A stretch of DNA of 47,196 nucleotides from Frankia alni (GTDB lineage: Bacteria > Actinomycetota > Actinomycetes > Frankiales > Frankiaceae), in NCBI GenBank assembly GCA_026225295.1, contig JAMFSN010000353.1, forward strand, positions 1 to 47,196, written 5' to 3'. The notes under the pieces were generated by a model, which was not told the DNA's origin, ran no database searches, and worked only from the letters and a program-made list of their open reading frames with translations. The translations under genes and the position numbers were made by a program. Positions 18,711-26,337 of this stretch are shown one piece after another (positions within the stretch are counted from its first letter, which is position 1; the number at the start of each line of letters is the position of its first letter).

Positions 18711-19188
18711 ACGCGCCTTCGGCGGCCTTGACGCTGATCGCCAGATCCTGGGCCGCTTCCCGGGTGCTCTTGCCGGCCGCGCGGGCCAGCAGCACCTGGC
18801 GTTCCCGCCCCTGCAACGTCTCCACCTTGCCCATCAGCCAGTGGCCCTCGGCCTGATCGCAGATCCGTTCGTCGGGCGGAGGTTCGTTGGTGCCGACGGC
18901 GCAGCGGGCGAAGGCCCGGTCGCCACGGGCCCGGGCCCGGTGCAGATCGACACACAGCCGCAGCACGGTGGTGGTGAGGAACTGACCGACCCGCGCTTCG
19001 TCGAGGGGCGGGAACGCGGCCGCGCGCAGGAGCGCCTCATGCACGCAGTCCTCCGCGTCCTGGGGCGAATTCACCCGGCGCCCGGCGATTCGCAGCAGAC
19101 GTTGCCGATGGGGAACGAGCAGCGACCACCGGTGGTCACTGAACGGGGGCCCTTTGATACCAACGGGCGGCGAGACGGTCACGAACAC
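18667..19188 (-). CDS. ECF-type RNA polymerase sigma factor
   Basis: A 173-residue sigma-70-family protein of the extracytoplasmic-function type. Region 2 is seen in NSPQDAEDCVHEALLRAAAF, the DAED motif that contacts core polymerase. Region 4 is the helix-turn-helix in LQGRERQVLLARAAGKSTRE followed by SVKAAEGAFTRGRARL. The linker PPPDERICDQAEG is typical of ECF proteins. The GTG start is chosen because AGGAGG lies 9 bases upstream. No anti-sigma or zinc-binding anti-sigma gene is adjacent, so it looks like an orphan. Its leader holds two overlapping hairpins (19209-19237). The 3' end overlaps nei2 on the other strand by 44 bp. The target promoter is unknown. Confidence 0.87.
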   Translation of the reverse strand: MFVTVSPPVGIKGPPFSDHRWSLLVPHRQRLLRIAGRRVNSPQDAEDCVHEALLRAAAFPPLDEARVGQFLTTTVLRLCVDLHRARARGDRAFARCAVGTNEPPPDERICDQAEGHWLMGKVETLQGRERQVLLARAAGKSTREAAQDLAISVKAAEGAFTRGRARLIAQCQA

Positions 19189-19208
19189 TGGTTGCTACCT
19201 CCTACGAA

Positions 19209-19237
19209 CGACGGCATCTGCGCCGTCGGAGCGCAGA
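19209..19237 (-). promoter_or_regulatory. two mutually exclusive hairpins in the sigma-factor leader
   Basis: CGACGGC (19209-19215) pairs with GCCGTCG (19222-19228), and TCTGCGC (19217-19223) pairs with GCGCAGA (19231-19237). Each stem is a perfect 7 bp, and the two overlap so only one can form. The one nearer the gene lies 5 bases from the AGGAGG at 19198-19203. This layout could gate translation or transcription. Confidence 0.45.
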
Positions 19238-19637
19238 AATCGCGAGCCGGGCGCGGCGCGGCTCGACCAGTCGGATCAAGGTCACGCGGTCCGGGTGACG
19301 TAACCGGTCGGACCCGTCGCCAGAAGGGCCCCGGTGGCCCAGTGACAACGGAAAGCGATCAGTTGGCGACCCACAGATCGGAGTGTGGTCGGATTCCGCC
19401 CGATTTGTAAAGAAAAAGCAGTCCGGGACTACCCGATAGGGATGGTCACAAAGTGCTAGCCACATAGGGCGTTCCGGGCGCGATCGGCGCCCGCGACGGC
19501 ACTTCCGCTGACCGGCGGGGAACGGCGCCGGTCGACCGGGCCACACGCGGGCCACGCCCCGGGCACCATGGGAACCGGTGGCCCTCCCCGACCGGGCGAT
19601 CGAGGGCCGGGCCGGAACGGGCAGAGGGTGGTCGCGG
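19238..19637. other. 400-bp intergenic region with an AT-rich patch
   Basis: No convincing gene was seen; open frames here are shadows with no initiation signal. A patch at 19404-19425 (TTGTAAAGAAAAAGC) is strikingly rich in A and T for this genome and probably holds promoter elements for the divergent sigma gene and the small gene at 19638. I could not settle on a -35/-10 pair. Confidence 0.4.
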
Positions 19638-20033
19638 ATGGCGGATCGACGCTCGAACAACGACAACAACAATGGGGGCGACGACGGCGGACCGGGAACG
19701 GGCCGGTCCCGTCAGCGGCGCGCGGCCCCACGCCCCGCCCCACCGGAGACCACCCGCCGGCGACCGGATCCCCTCGACGCGACCCGCGACCGGCGCCGGG
19801 CCGACACCGGGCCCGAATCGACCCTGCGGGGCCTGATCGGCTCCGGGCCGTCCCGGGTCGGCCCGGTGGCGGCCATGCGGGCCCGCGATGTCGCCCGGCC
19901 CCGACCGGAGGACCTCGAGCGCGCCGAGCGGGAACTGGTCATCCGCCGGCGCGAGGAGCCGCCCCCGCCCGGCGGTCGGGTCCCGGGCGGGCCGCCCAGC
20001 GGCCGGACCCCGCCCAAGGGACGACGGAAGTAG
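19638..20033 (+). CDS. small basic disordered hypothetical protein
   Basis: A 131-residue protein rich in Arg, Pro, Gly and Asp. The N-terminus reads ADRRSNNDNNNGGDDGG. A middle part, STLRGLIGSGPSRVGPVAAM followed by RARDVARPRPEDLERAERELVIRRR, looks helical and is the only segment with ordinary composition. The C-terminus is Pro/Gly/Lys-rich. No membrane segment, signal peptide or catalytic motif is visible. ATG at 19638 is preferred over GTG 19578 because GAGGG lies 10 bases upstream. It is convergent with rpiB, 24 bp away. I do not recognise the family; the helical segment may bind a partner. Confidence 0.6.
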   Translation: MADRRSNNDNNNGGDDGGPGTGRSRQRRAAPRPAPPETTRRRPDPLDATRDRRRADTGPESTLRGLIGSGPSRVGPVAAMRARDVARPRPEDLERAERELVIRRREEPPPPGGRVPGGPPSGRTPPKGRRK

Positions 20034-20035
20034 CC

Positions 20036-20056
20036 CGGCGCCGAGAAGCAGCGCCG
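20036..20056. terminator. short hairpin between convergent genes
   Basis: CGGCGC (20036-20041) and GCGCCG (20051-20056) form a 6-bp stem with a 9-base loop. It fills the 24-bp gap between the stop codons of the small hypothetical gene and rpiB, so it could serve both directions. It is short, so the call is weak. Confidence 0.3.
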
Positions 20057-20057
20057 C

Positions 20058-20540
20058 TCAGGGAGCGGTGGGAGCGGCCGCCGACGGCAGCACGCCGGTC
20101 CGCTCGTAGGCGGCGAGCATCCCCAGCCGCCGCACATGACGCTGTTCCTCGCTGAACGGGGTGGCCAGAAAGATCTCGACGAAACCGACCGCCTCCGGAA
20201 CGCTGTGCTCCCGCGCCCCGAGGCTGATGACGTTGGCGTTGTTGTGCAGCCGACCGAGGCGGGCCGTCTCCTCGTTCCAGGCCAGCGCGGCCCGGACGCC
20301 GGCCACCTTGTTGGCCGCGATCGCCTCGCCGTTCCCGGAACCGCCGATCACGATGCCCAGACTGCCCGGGTCGGCGGCCACCGCGGCCGCCGCGCCCATC
20401 ACGAACGGCGGGTAGTCGTCGTCCGGGTCGTACTCGGCGGGCCCGTGGTCGACGGGCGTGTGACCGAGTTCGGTCAGGCGCTCCACGAGGGTCGCCTTGA
20501 GGTGGAAGCCGGCATGGTCGGAGCCGAGATGGACGCGCAT
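20058..20540 (-). CDS. rpiB: ribose-5-phosphate isomerase B
   Basis: Interconverts ribose 5-phosphate and ribulose 5-phosphate in the pentose phosphate pathway. At 160 residues it has the usual size. It begins RVHLGSDHAGF, with D8 and H9 in the sugar-phosphate site. The active-site loop GGSGNGE (66-72) has Ser where E. coli RpiB has the catalytic Cys. This is the actinobacterial form, in which a Glu of this loop (E72) is thought to act as base. NNANVISLGAR is also conserved. The reductase gene lies directly upstream on the same strand, an arrangement also found in mycobacteria (rpiB, Rv2466c-like, pepN). Confidence 0.95.
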   Translation of the reverse strand: MRVHLGSDHAGFHLKATLVERLTELGHTPVDHGPAEYDPDDDYPPFVMGAAAAVAADPGSLGIVIGGSGNGEAIAANKVAGVRAALAWNEETARLGRLHNNANVISLGAREHSVPEAVGFVEIFLATPFSEEQRHVRRLGMLAAYERTGVLPSAAAPTAP

Positions 20541-20624
20541 AGGTCCCGATGATGCCCGCCCGCCGCGCGGCCGGCCCGCCGACCCCGGCCCGAAGGCCCG
20601 GCCGGCGACCGCTTCCGGGGCCGG

Positions 20625-21299
20625 TCAGCCGAAGATCGGGCCCACGTCACGGGACCGCTTGAGCTCGTAGAAGCCGGGGGTCCCGGCCACCAGCACGACC
20701 CCGTCCCAGAGCCGGCCGGCCGCCTCACCGCGCGGGGCGGGGGTGATCACCGGGCCGAAGAACGCCACTCCCCCGACCGAGATGACCGGCGTGCCGACGT
20801 CCATGCCGACCCGGTCGATCCCGTCGGAGTGGCTGGCCCGCAGCGCCACGTCGTAGTCCGTCGAGGTGGCTGCGTCGGCCAACGACAGCGGCAGCCCGAC
20901 CTCGGTCAGCGCGGCCTCGATCGTCTCGCGGGTGAAGTCGGCCTTCTCCAGGTGCCGGCGGGTGCCGAAGGCGGTGTAGAGCGGGAGCAGCACCTCGTCG
21001 CCGTGCGCCGCGGCGGCGGCGATGAGGACCCGGACCGGCCCCCACGCCGACTTCATCATCTCGACGTACTCCTCGGGCAGGTCCCGGCCCTCGTTGAGCA
21101 CCGCCAGGCTCATCACGTGCCACCGGGCCCGGACCGGGCGGACCTTCTCCACCTCGAGCATCCAGCGCGACGTCAGCCAGGCCCACGGGCACAGCGGGTC
21201 GAACCAGAAGTCGACCACCCCCGGGTCGCTGTCGCTCACGGCGGCGGGACTGGTGGCGGTGTCGATGGCGACAGTGTCGCGGTCGGCGGCGACGCTCAC
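20625..21299 (-). CDS. mycothiol-dependent DsbA-fold reductase (Rv2466c family)
   Basis: A cytoplasmic thioredoxin-fold protein of 224 residues from the GTG at 21299. [11 protein letters not shown] is the family active site. C37 is present, but the second Cys of the CPWC motif known from Mycobacterium is Ala40, giving CPWA. The helical domain with [20 protein letters not shown] and the conserved [19 protein letters not shown] match the family closely. Relatives reduce nitro compounds and mixed disulfides with mycothiol. The frame extends to 21344, but GGAG lies 7 bases before 21299 and nothing suitable precedes 21344. It lies between the AI-2E permease gene and rpiB on the same strand. Confidence 0.88.
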   Translation of the reverse strand: MSVAADRDTVAIDTATSPAAVSDSDPGVVDFWFDPLCPWAWLTSRWMLEVEKVRPVRARWHVMSLAVLNEGRDLPEEYVEMMKSAWGPVRVLIAAAAAHGDEVLLPLYTAFGTRRHLEKADFTRETIEAALTEVGLPLSLADAATSTDYDVALRASHSDGIDRVGMDVGTPVISVGGVAFFGPVITPAPRGEAAGRLWDGVVLVAGTPGFYELKRSRDVGPIFG

Positions 21300-21347
21300 G
21301 GGCTCACTCCAATGCGGTGGTGCGGTGCGGAACGCTTCCTTCACGCG

Positions 21348-22640
21348 TCAACGACTTTCGGGGTCCGCAGGCTTCCCGTCGCGGGCCAGATATCCCGAGA
21401 CCCGGTTGACGACCGCGACAAAGGGCACCGCGACGACGGCCCCGGGGATCCCGGCCAGAGTCGCGCCGGCGGCCAGCGACAGGACGATGGCCAGCGGATG
21501 CAGCCGGACCGCCCGCCGCATGACCACCGGTTGCAGGACGTGCGCCTCGAGCTGCTGGACGGCCAGGACCACCCCCAGAATGATCAACGCCGGCACCGGG
21601 CCCTTGGCGACCAGGGTGACCAGCACGGCCGCGGCGCCGGCGACGGTCGCGCCGATGATCGGGATGAAGCCGCCCAGGAAGGTCAGGACGGCCAGGGGGG
21701 CGATCAGCGGAACCCGCACGGCCAGCAGGCCGATCGTGATGCCGGTCGCGTCGGTGAGGGCGACGAAGACGGTCCCGTGGATGTAGCCGGTGATCGTCGC
21801 CCAGGCCTCCGAGCCGGCGCCGTTGACCCGGACCTCGGCCCGCCGGGGGAAGCGGGAGACGATCCACCGCCAGATCCCCTCCCCGTCGTAGAGCAGGAAG
21901 AAGGCGGTGAACAGGGCGAGCAGGACCCCGGTGACGACCTCGACGGCCACCGAAGCGCCGGTCACGACACCCGACAGGATCCGCGACCGGTTCCTGGTGA
22001 GCTGGGCGCGGAAGTCGTGGACGGTGTTGTCGATCTCCTTGTGGGAGAAGTGGAACGGACCGTTCGTCAGGTAGTCCTGGACGCGGTCGACCCCCTGGTT
22101 GACCTGGTTGGACAGGTGGGGGAACTCGCTGGTCGCGTCGAACCCGATCAGCACGCCGGCCCCCGCCACGACCAGCAGGAAGGTCAGCAGGGCGAGCCAG
22201 GCGGCCGCGAGCCGCGGCACCCCGTGGCGCCGCGCGGCCGCCGCGACCGGGTGCATCAGGGCGGCGATCAGCAGACCGATGCCGACCGGGATGACCACCA
22301 CCCGCAGCCGGGCGACGATCTGCGCCAGGACGTAGAGCAGGCCGCCCAGGACGAGCAGCCGCCACGACCAGGACGCGGCCGAGCGCAGCAGGGGTGGCAC
22401 CCCGGGAGCTGGTCGGTCGGCGGCCGGTTCTCCGGCGGCCGGGTCCGGCCCGGCCGACGGGCCCGCCCCGATCCCGTCGGTTCCGTCGTCGGCCCGGTCG
22501 GCGCCCCCGTCGGCGAGCCCTACGGAACGCTCGGACGCCTCGTAGGCGGCCTCCTCGCGGGCGGTGTCGGTGGCCTGCACCTGCGCCCGCTGGCGGTCAG
22601 GCCCCGATCCGGTGATGGGGCCGTACTCCGGTCCCGTCAC
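21348..22640 (-). CDS. AI-2E family transporter (PerM/UPF0118)
   Basis: A 430-residue integral membrane protein. After an acidic, Ala/Pro-rich cytoplasmic tail of about 85 residues come paired hydrophobic helices starting with WSWRLLVLGGLLYVLAQIVA. The conserved C-terminal half contains TFLGGFIPIIGATVAGAAAV, the hallmark of the AI-2E/PerM family. The last segment VNRVSGYLARDG is also typical. Some members export autoinducer-2 or work as Na+/H+ antiporters; the substrate here is unknown. The gene is divergent from pepN, and its stop lies close to the start of the reductase gene, so these minus-strand genes may form one unit with rpiB. Confidence 0.88.
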   Translation of the reverse strand: MTGPEYGPITGSGPDRQRAQVQATDTAREEAAYEASERSVGLADGGADRADDGTDGIGAGPSAGPDPAAGEPAADRPAPGVPPLLRSAASWSWRLLVLGGLLYVLAQIVARLRVVVIPVGIGLLIAALMHPVAAAARRHGVPRLAAAWLALLTFLLVVAGAGVLIGFDATSEFPHLSNQVNQGVDRVQDYLTNGPFHFSHKEIDNTVHDFRAQLTRNRSRILSGVVTGASVAVEVVTGVLLALFTAFFLLYDGEGIWRWIVSRFPRRAEVRVNGAGSEAWATITGYIHGTVFVALTDATGITIGLLAVRVPLIAPLAVLTFLGGFIPIIGATVAGAAAVLVTLVAKGPVPALIILGVVLAVQQLEAHVLQPVVMRRAVRLHPLAIVLSLAAGATLAGIPGAVVAVPFVAVVNRVSGYLARDGKPADPESR

Positions 22641-22674
22641 GCGCGCCGCCGGGCGGTGCGGTCCCCGATGGTCA

Positions 22675-22734
22675 CGGTGATCCGGGACCGCCCGGTGGAT
22701 GTCGCGGTGATCCGGGACGGCCCGGTCGATTCCC
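22675..22734. repeat. two 30-bp direct repeats between the AI-2E permease gene and pepN
   Basis: Two adjacent imperfect copies of a 30-bp unit start at 22675 and 22705. Both begin CGGTGATCCGGGAC, followed by SGCCCGGTSGAT. They lie in the 174-bp divergent spacer and could carry paired regulator sites. No known operator was recognised. Confidence 0.7.
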
Positions 22735-22814
22735 CGCCCGCGTGCGAGACTCGGGGAATCGGCCAGCTCATCCGCGCCCGCCAGCCGGCGGGCCGGCCTT
22801 CCGGAAGGACCTGG

Positions 22815-25370
22815 GTGTCTGCCAACAACCTCACCCGTGACGAGGCAACCAGCCGTGCCGGGCTGCTCAACGTCTCCTCCTATGTGGTCGACCTCGACCT
22901 CACGGCCGGCGAGACGACGTTCACGTCCCGGTCAACGGTTCGTTTCACCTCGAAAGCACCGGGTGAAACCACATTTCTCGAACTGATCGCGCCCACGGTC
23001 CGGTCGGTCACGCTCAACGGCGTGGCCCTCGAAGCTGCCAGTGTGTACGACGGGCAGCGGATCACGTTGGGGGGCCTCGCCGAGGCCAACGAGGTGACCG
23101 TCGTGGCGGACTGTGCGTACTCCCGAACCGGCGAAGGGCTCCACCGGTTCGTCGATCCGGTCGACGGCGAAGCATACCTCTACTCGCAGTTCGAGACGTA
23201 CGACGCCCACCGGATGTACGCCTGTTTCGACCAGCCGGATCTCAAGGCCTCCTTCGAGCTGACGGTGATCGCTCCCGCCGGCTGGGCGTGCGTCTCCAAC
23301 GGTCGGTCGGCGCCACCCGAGCCGCACGGCGAAGGCGCCGAGCGCTGGGTCTTCGCGCCGACCCCGGTGGTCTCGACCTACATCACCGCATTGGTGGCCG
23401 GCCCGTACGCCGTCGTCCGTGACCATCACGACGGCATCGACCTCGGTTTGTTCTGCCGCCGGTCGCTCGCCGAATATCTCGACCCGGACGAGTTGTTCAC
23501 CGTGACGAAGGCCGGGTTCGACTTCTACCACCGGGTGTTCGACTACCGGTACCCGTTCGACAAGTACGACCAGCTGTTCGTGCCGGAATTCAACGCGGGC
23601 GCGATGGAGAACGCCGGCTGCGTGACCTTCCTGGAGGACTATGTCTTCCGGTCGAAGGTCACCGATGCCCGCCGGGAGCGGCGGGCCGAGACGATCCTGC
23701 ACGAAATGGCCCACATGTGGTTCGGGGACCTCGTCACCATGCGGTGGTGGGACGACCTGTGGCTCAACGAGTCGTTCGCGAGCTACATGGCCGTCCTGTC
23801 CCAGGTTTCCGCGACCCGGTTCACGAACGGCTGGACGACGTTCGCCAACGCCGAGAAGACCTGGGCCTACCGGCAGGATCAGCTGTCCTCCACCCATCCG
23901 ATCGTGGCTGACGCACCCGACATGGAAGCCGTCCACACCAACTTCGACGGCATCACCTACGCCAAGGGCGCGTCGGTTCTCAAGCAGCTGGTCGCCTGGG
24001 TCGGCCAGGGCGAGTTCCTGGCCGGGTTGCGGACCTACTTCCGCGCCCACGAATACAGCAACACCACGCTGGCCGACCTGCTCGTCGAGCTGGAGAACGC
24101 CAGCGGGCGCAACTTGTCGGCCTGGTCCAAGGAATGGTTGGAGACCACCGGCGTCAACACGCTGCGACCCCGGTTCGAAACCGATTCATCGGGATTGTTC
24201 ACCTCGTTCGACGTCGTGCAGGAACCGGCGAAAACCCCGGCCACGGTCAGTAGGAATCTGCGGTCGCACCGGATCGCGATCGGCCTGTACGACCGGACCA
24301 CGAGCGGTCACCTGGCCCGCCGGGAACGCGTCGAGCTGGACGTCACCGGCGCGCTCACCGAGGTCACCAAGCTGGTCGGCGCCCGCCAGCCCGACCTGCT
24401 GGTACTCAACGACGACGACCTCACCTACGCGAAGGTGCGGCTCGACGAGCGGTCGCTGGCCACCCTGGTCGAATCGATCGGGACCATTTCCGCGTCGCTG
24501 CCCCGGGCGCTGTGCTGGGCCGCGACCTGGGACATGACCCGGGACGCGGAAATGGCGGCCCGCGACTACGTCGCGCTGGTCCTGTCCGGGGTGGCCGCCG
24601 AGAACGACATCGGCGTCGTGCAGTCGCTGATCGCCAAGGCCGGCGTCGCCCTGGACTCCTTCGGGGACCCGGCCAACCGGCCGGCCCTGGCCGCGGCCCT
24701 GTCGGCGCGGGCCGAGGAGCTCATGCGGGCCGCCGAACCGGGCAGCGACTTCCAGCTCGTCTACGCCCTGCGGTTCGCCCAGACGACCGATCCGGCCCGA
24801 CTCGCGCGGGTGCGGGCGGTTTTCGAGGGTTCCGAGGTGGTGCCCGGGTTGACGCTCGACACCGAGCTGCGCTGGTCGCTGCTGACCCAGCTGGTCGCCC
24901 GGGGCGTCTACGGGGACGCCGAGATCGACGCCGAACTCGCCCGGGACGCCACGGCGGCCGGCGAGAAGCGGGCCGCGACCGCCCGCAGCGCCCGGCCCAC
25001 CGCCGAGGCGAAGGCGGCCGCCTGGGCGGCCGTGATGGACTCCGACGCCTTGTCCAACCACGTCCTGGCGGCCACGATGGCCGGGTTCTGGGTACCGGAC
25101 CAGGCCGAGCTGACCCGGCCCTACGTCGCGCGCTACTTCGAGGACATCGGGGAGATCTGGCGCAGCCGGACCATGGACACCGCCCAGACCGTGACGACCA
25201 TGCTCTTCCCGTCGTCGGTCATCGAACCGGCCACGGTGGAAGCGGTGGATACCTACCTGGCCACCCGGGACCCGCAGCCGGCGTTGCGGCGGGCCCTGCG
25301 GGAAAGTCGCGACGACCTGCTCCGGTCGCTCGCGGCCCGGGAACGCGACCGGGCGGCGGCCGCCGGCTGA
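22815..25370 (+). CDS. pepN: aminopeptidase N (M1 family)
   Basis: Zinc metallopeptidase that removes N-terminal residues from peptides in the cytoplasm. The 851-residue protein has the exopeptidase motif GAMEN (262-266). The zinc site is HEMAH (296-300) plus the third ligand E319 in WLNESFASYM. The C-terminal half contains the ERAP1-like domain. The GTG start at 22815 follows GGAAGGA by 5 bases. The frame is open for 2 kb upstream, but that part is antisense to the permease, reductase and rpiB genes and has no initiation signal. Mycobacterial pepN has the same neighbours. A strong hairpin ends the gene. Confidence 0.96.
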   Translation: MSANNLTRDEATSRAGLLNVSSYVVDLDLTAGETTFTSRSTVRFTSKAPGETTFLELIAPTVRSVTLNGVALEAASVYDGQRITLGGLAEANEVTVVADCAYSRTGEGLHRFVDPVDGEAYLYSQFETYDAHRMYACFDQPDLKASFELTVIAPAGWACVSNGRSAPPEPHGEGAERWVFAPTPVVSTYITALVAGPYAVVRDHHDGIDLGLFCRRSLAEYLDPDELFTVTKAGFDFYHRVFDYRYPFDKYDQLFVPEFNAGAMENAGCVTFLEDYVFRSKVTDARRERRAETILHEMAHMWFGDLVTMRWWDDLWLNESFASYMAVLSQVSATRFTNGWTTFANAEKTWAYRQDQLSSTHPIVADAPDMEAVHTNFDGITYAKGASVLKQLVAWVGQGEFLAGLRTYFRAHEYSNTTLADLLVELENASGRNLSAWSKEWLETTGVNTLRPRFETDSSGLFTSFDVVQEPAKTPATVSRNLRSHRIAIGLYDRTTSGHLARRERVELDVTGALTEVTKLVGARQPDLLVLNDDDLTYAKVRLDERSLATLVESIGTISASLPRALCWAATWDMTRDAEMAARDYVALVLSGVAAENDIGVVQSLIAKAGVALDSFGDPANRPALAAALSARAEELMRAAEPGSDFQLVYALRFAQTTDPARLARVRAVFEGSEVVPGLTLDTELRWSLLTQLVARGVYGDAEIDAELARDATAAGEKRAATARSARPTAEAKAAAWAAVMDSDALSNHVLAATMAGFWVPDQAELTRPYVARYFEDIGEIWRSRTMDTAQTVTTMLFPSSVIEPATVEAVDTYLATRDPQPALRRALRESRDDLLRSLAARERDRAAAAG

Positions 25371-25375
25371 CGAAA

Positions 25376-25418
25376 CGACGCCCGCCCCGCGCCGTTGGGC
25401 GGCCGGGGCGGGCGGTCG
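25376..25418. terminator. bidirectional terminator hairpin after pepN
   Basis: CGAC-GCCCGCCCCG pairs with CGGGGCGGGCGGTCG with one bulge, giving about 14 bp around a GC-rich 14-base loop that can pair further. It begins 6 bases after the pepN stop and lies between convergent genes. Confidence 0.75.
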
Positions 25419-25477
25419 TCAGTTCTGCTTGGGAATTCCGGTCTGCCTGCGAATTCCGGCGGTACCGGCCGCCGGGG

Positions 25478-25915
25478 TCAGCGGGCGCTGGGCTCGATGG
25501 CCGCCGAGCGCGCGCCGGGCCGGGTGTGGGCGCCGGACGGGGCACCGGCCGCGTCAGCCAGCTGCCGCAGCCCGTTGACGATCCCGCCCACCAGGTCGCC
25601 GACGGTGAAGCTGGACGTCATGGTCAGTACGGCCAGGCCGGCGATCTGGTCGGAGACCCGCCGCTTGGCGCCGGCCGTCGTGGCCACGTGGACGAGCCGG
25701 TCACCCGGCGACACCAGCAGGAGCACCGCCTCGACCCGGGGGTTGGGGACCTGGTTGGCCAGGATCTGCTCGGCGACCAGGTCCGGCTCGCCGTCGATCG
25801 CGCCGATCCGGACCGCGAACGCGATCCCGGTCTGCTGCTCGGCCGCCGCCCGGGCCCGTTCGAGCCGATCGGTCTGGTCGTGGGAAAAAGCTTCACCAAC
25901 GGCCACTTGCACCAC
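25478..25915 (-). CDS. DUF5130 (TPM-like) family protein
   Basis: A 145-residue protein that begins VQVAVGEAFSHDQTDRLERARAAAEQQ. It continues with alternating strands and helices (GIAFAVRIGAIDG, AVLLLVSPGDRLVHVATTAGAKRR) as in the TPM/TLP18.3 fold. The size and the place next to pepN match the mycobacterial DUF5130 gene beside pepN. The last ~25 residues are low-complexity. GTG at 25915 lies inside the end of the upstream membrane-protein gene (23-bp overlap), so the two are probably translationally linked. TPM domains elsewhere act in membrane-protein assembly or as phosphatases; no activity is assigned here. Confidence 0.75.
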   Translation of the reverse strand: MVQVAVGEAFSHDQTDRLERARAAAEQQTGIAFAVRIGAIDGEPDLVAEQILANQVPNPRVEAVLLLVSPGDRLVHVATTAGAKRRVSDQIAGLAVLTMTSSFTVGDLVGGIVNGLRQLADAAGAPSGAHTRPGARSAAIEPSAR

Positions 25916-26255
25916 CCGTTCCCGGTAGCGCCACGTGCGGGCGTTCGCCCTCGGCGACGGCGGGCGGATCCCCGACCCAGATCTCGTCGTGCGACCACGG
26001 CCGGCCCGGCCGGTAGCGCGGCGGACCGCTGCTCCGACTGGACAGCAGGGTCAGCACGATGGCGAGCAGGAACGCGCCGACGACGACCCCGCCGTAAATG
26101 GCCCAGGCCTGCAGGGCGCTCAGCGGATCGGGACTGTAGGAGTCCCCGATGTCGTCGGCGAGCGCGGCGGTGGACAGCAGGGGCAGCGTGGCGACCGTGA
26201 GGCCGGTGACCGCGAGCACACGGCGCACACCGTGCCGTCGACGTGGGTGAATCAC
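25893..26255 (-). CDS. small secreted or membrane-anchored protein
   Basis: A 120-residue protein. Residues 1-33 look like a signal peptide: Arg/His-rich start, hydrophobic VLAVTGLTVATLPLLS, and a possible cleavage after ALA. A second hydrophobic helix, AWAIYGGVVVGAFLLAIVLT, follows at about 49-70. The C-terminal tail contains RPGRPWSHDEIWVGDPP. This would give an extracytoplasmic loop with one anchor and a cytoplasmic tail. I do not recognise a named family. It overlaps the start of the DUF5130 gene by 23 bp and lies 82 bp after malQ. TPM-type proteins often pair with a membrane partner, so the two may form a complex (inference). Confidence 0.68.
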   Translation of the reverse strand: MIHPRRRHGVRRVLAVTGLTVATLPLLSTAALADDIGDSYSPDPLSALQAWAIYGGVVVGAFLLAIVLTLLSSRSSGPPRYRPGRPWSHDEIWVGDPPAVAEGERPHVALPGTGGASGRW

Positions 26256-26337
26256 GTTCCGCAGGTTACCGGGTGGTCCCGTCCGGGGCTTGCGGAGGTG
26301 GCGGTACGGCGCGTCACATCGTCCGGTCCGACCTGAT

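Noticed and set aside
19404-19425. Horizontally acquired island
   Set aside because: The AT-rich patch is about 20 bp, with no mobility gene or boundary repeats; a promoter is more likely.
20829-22814. 2-kb N-terminal extension of the pepN reading frame
   Set aside because: It is antisense to three recognisable genes and lacks an initiation signal; the GTG at 22815 with GGAAGGA fits the M1 family.
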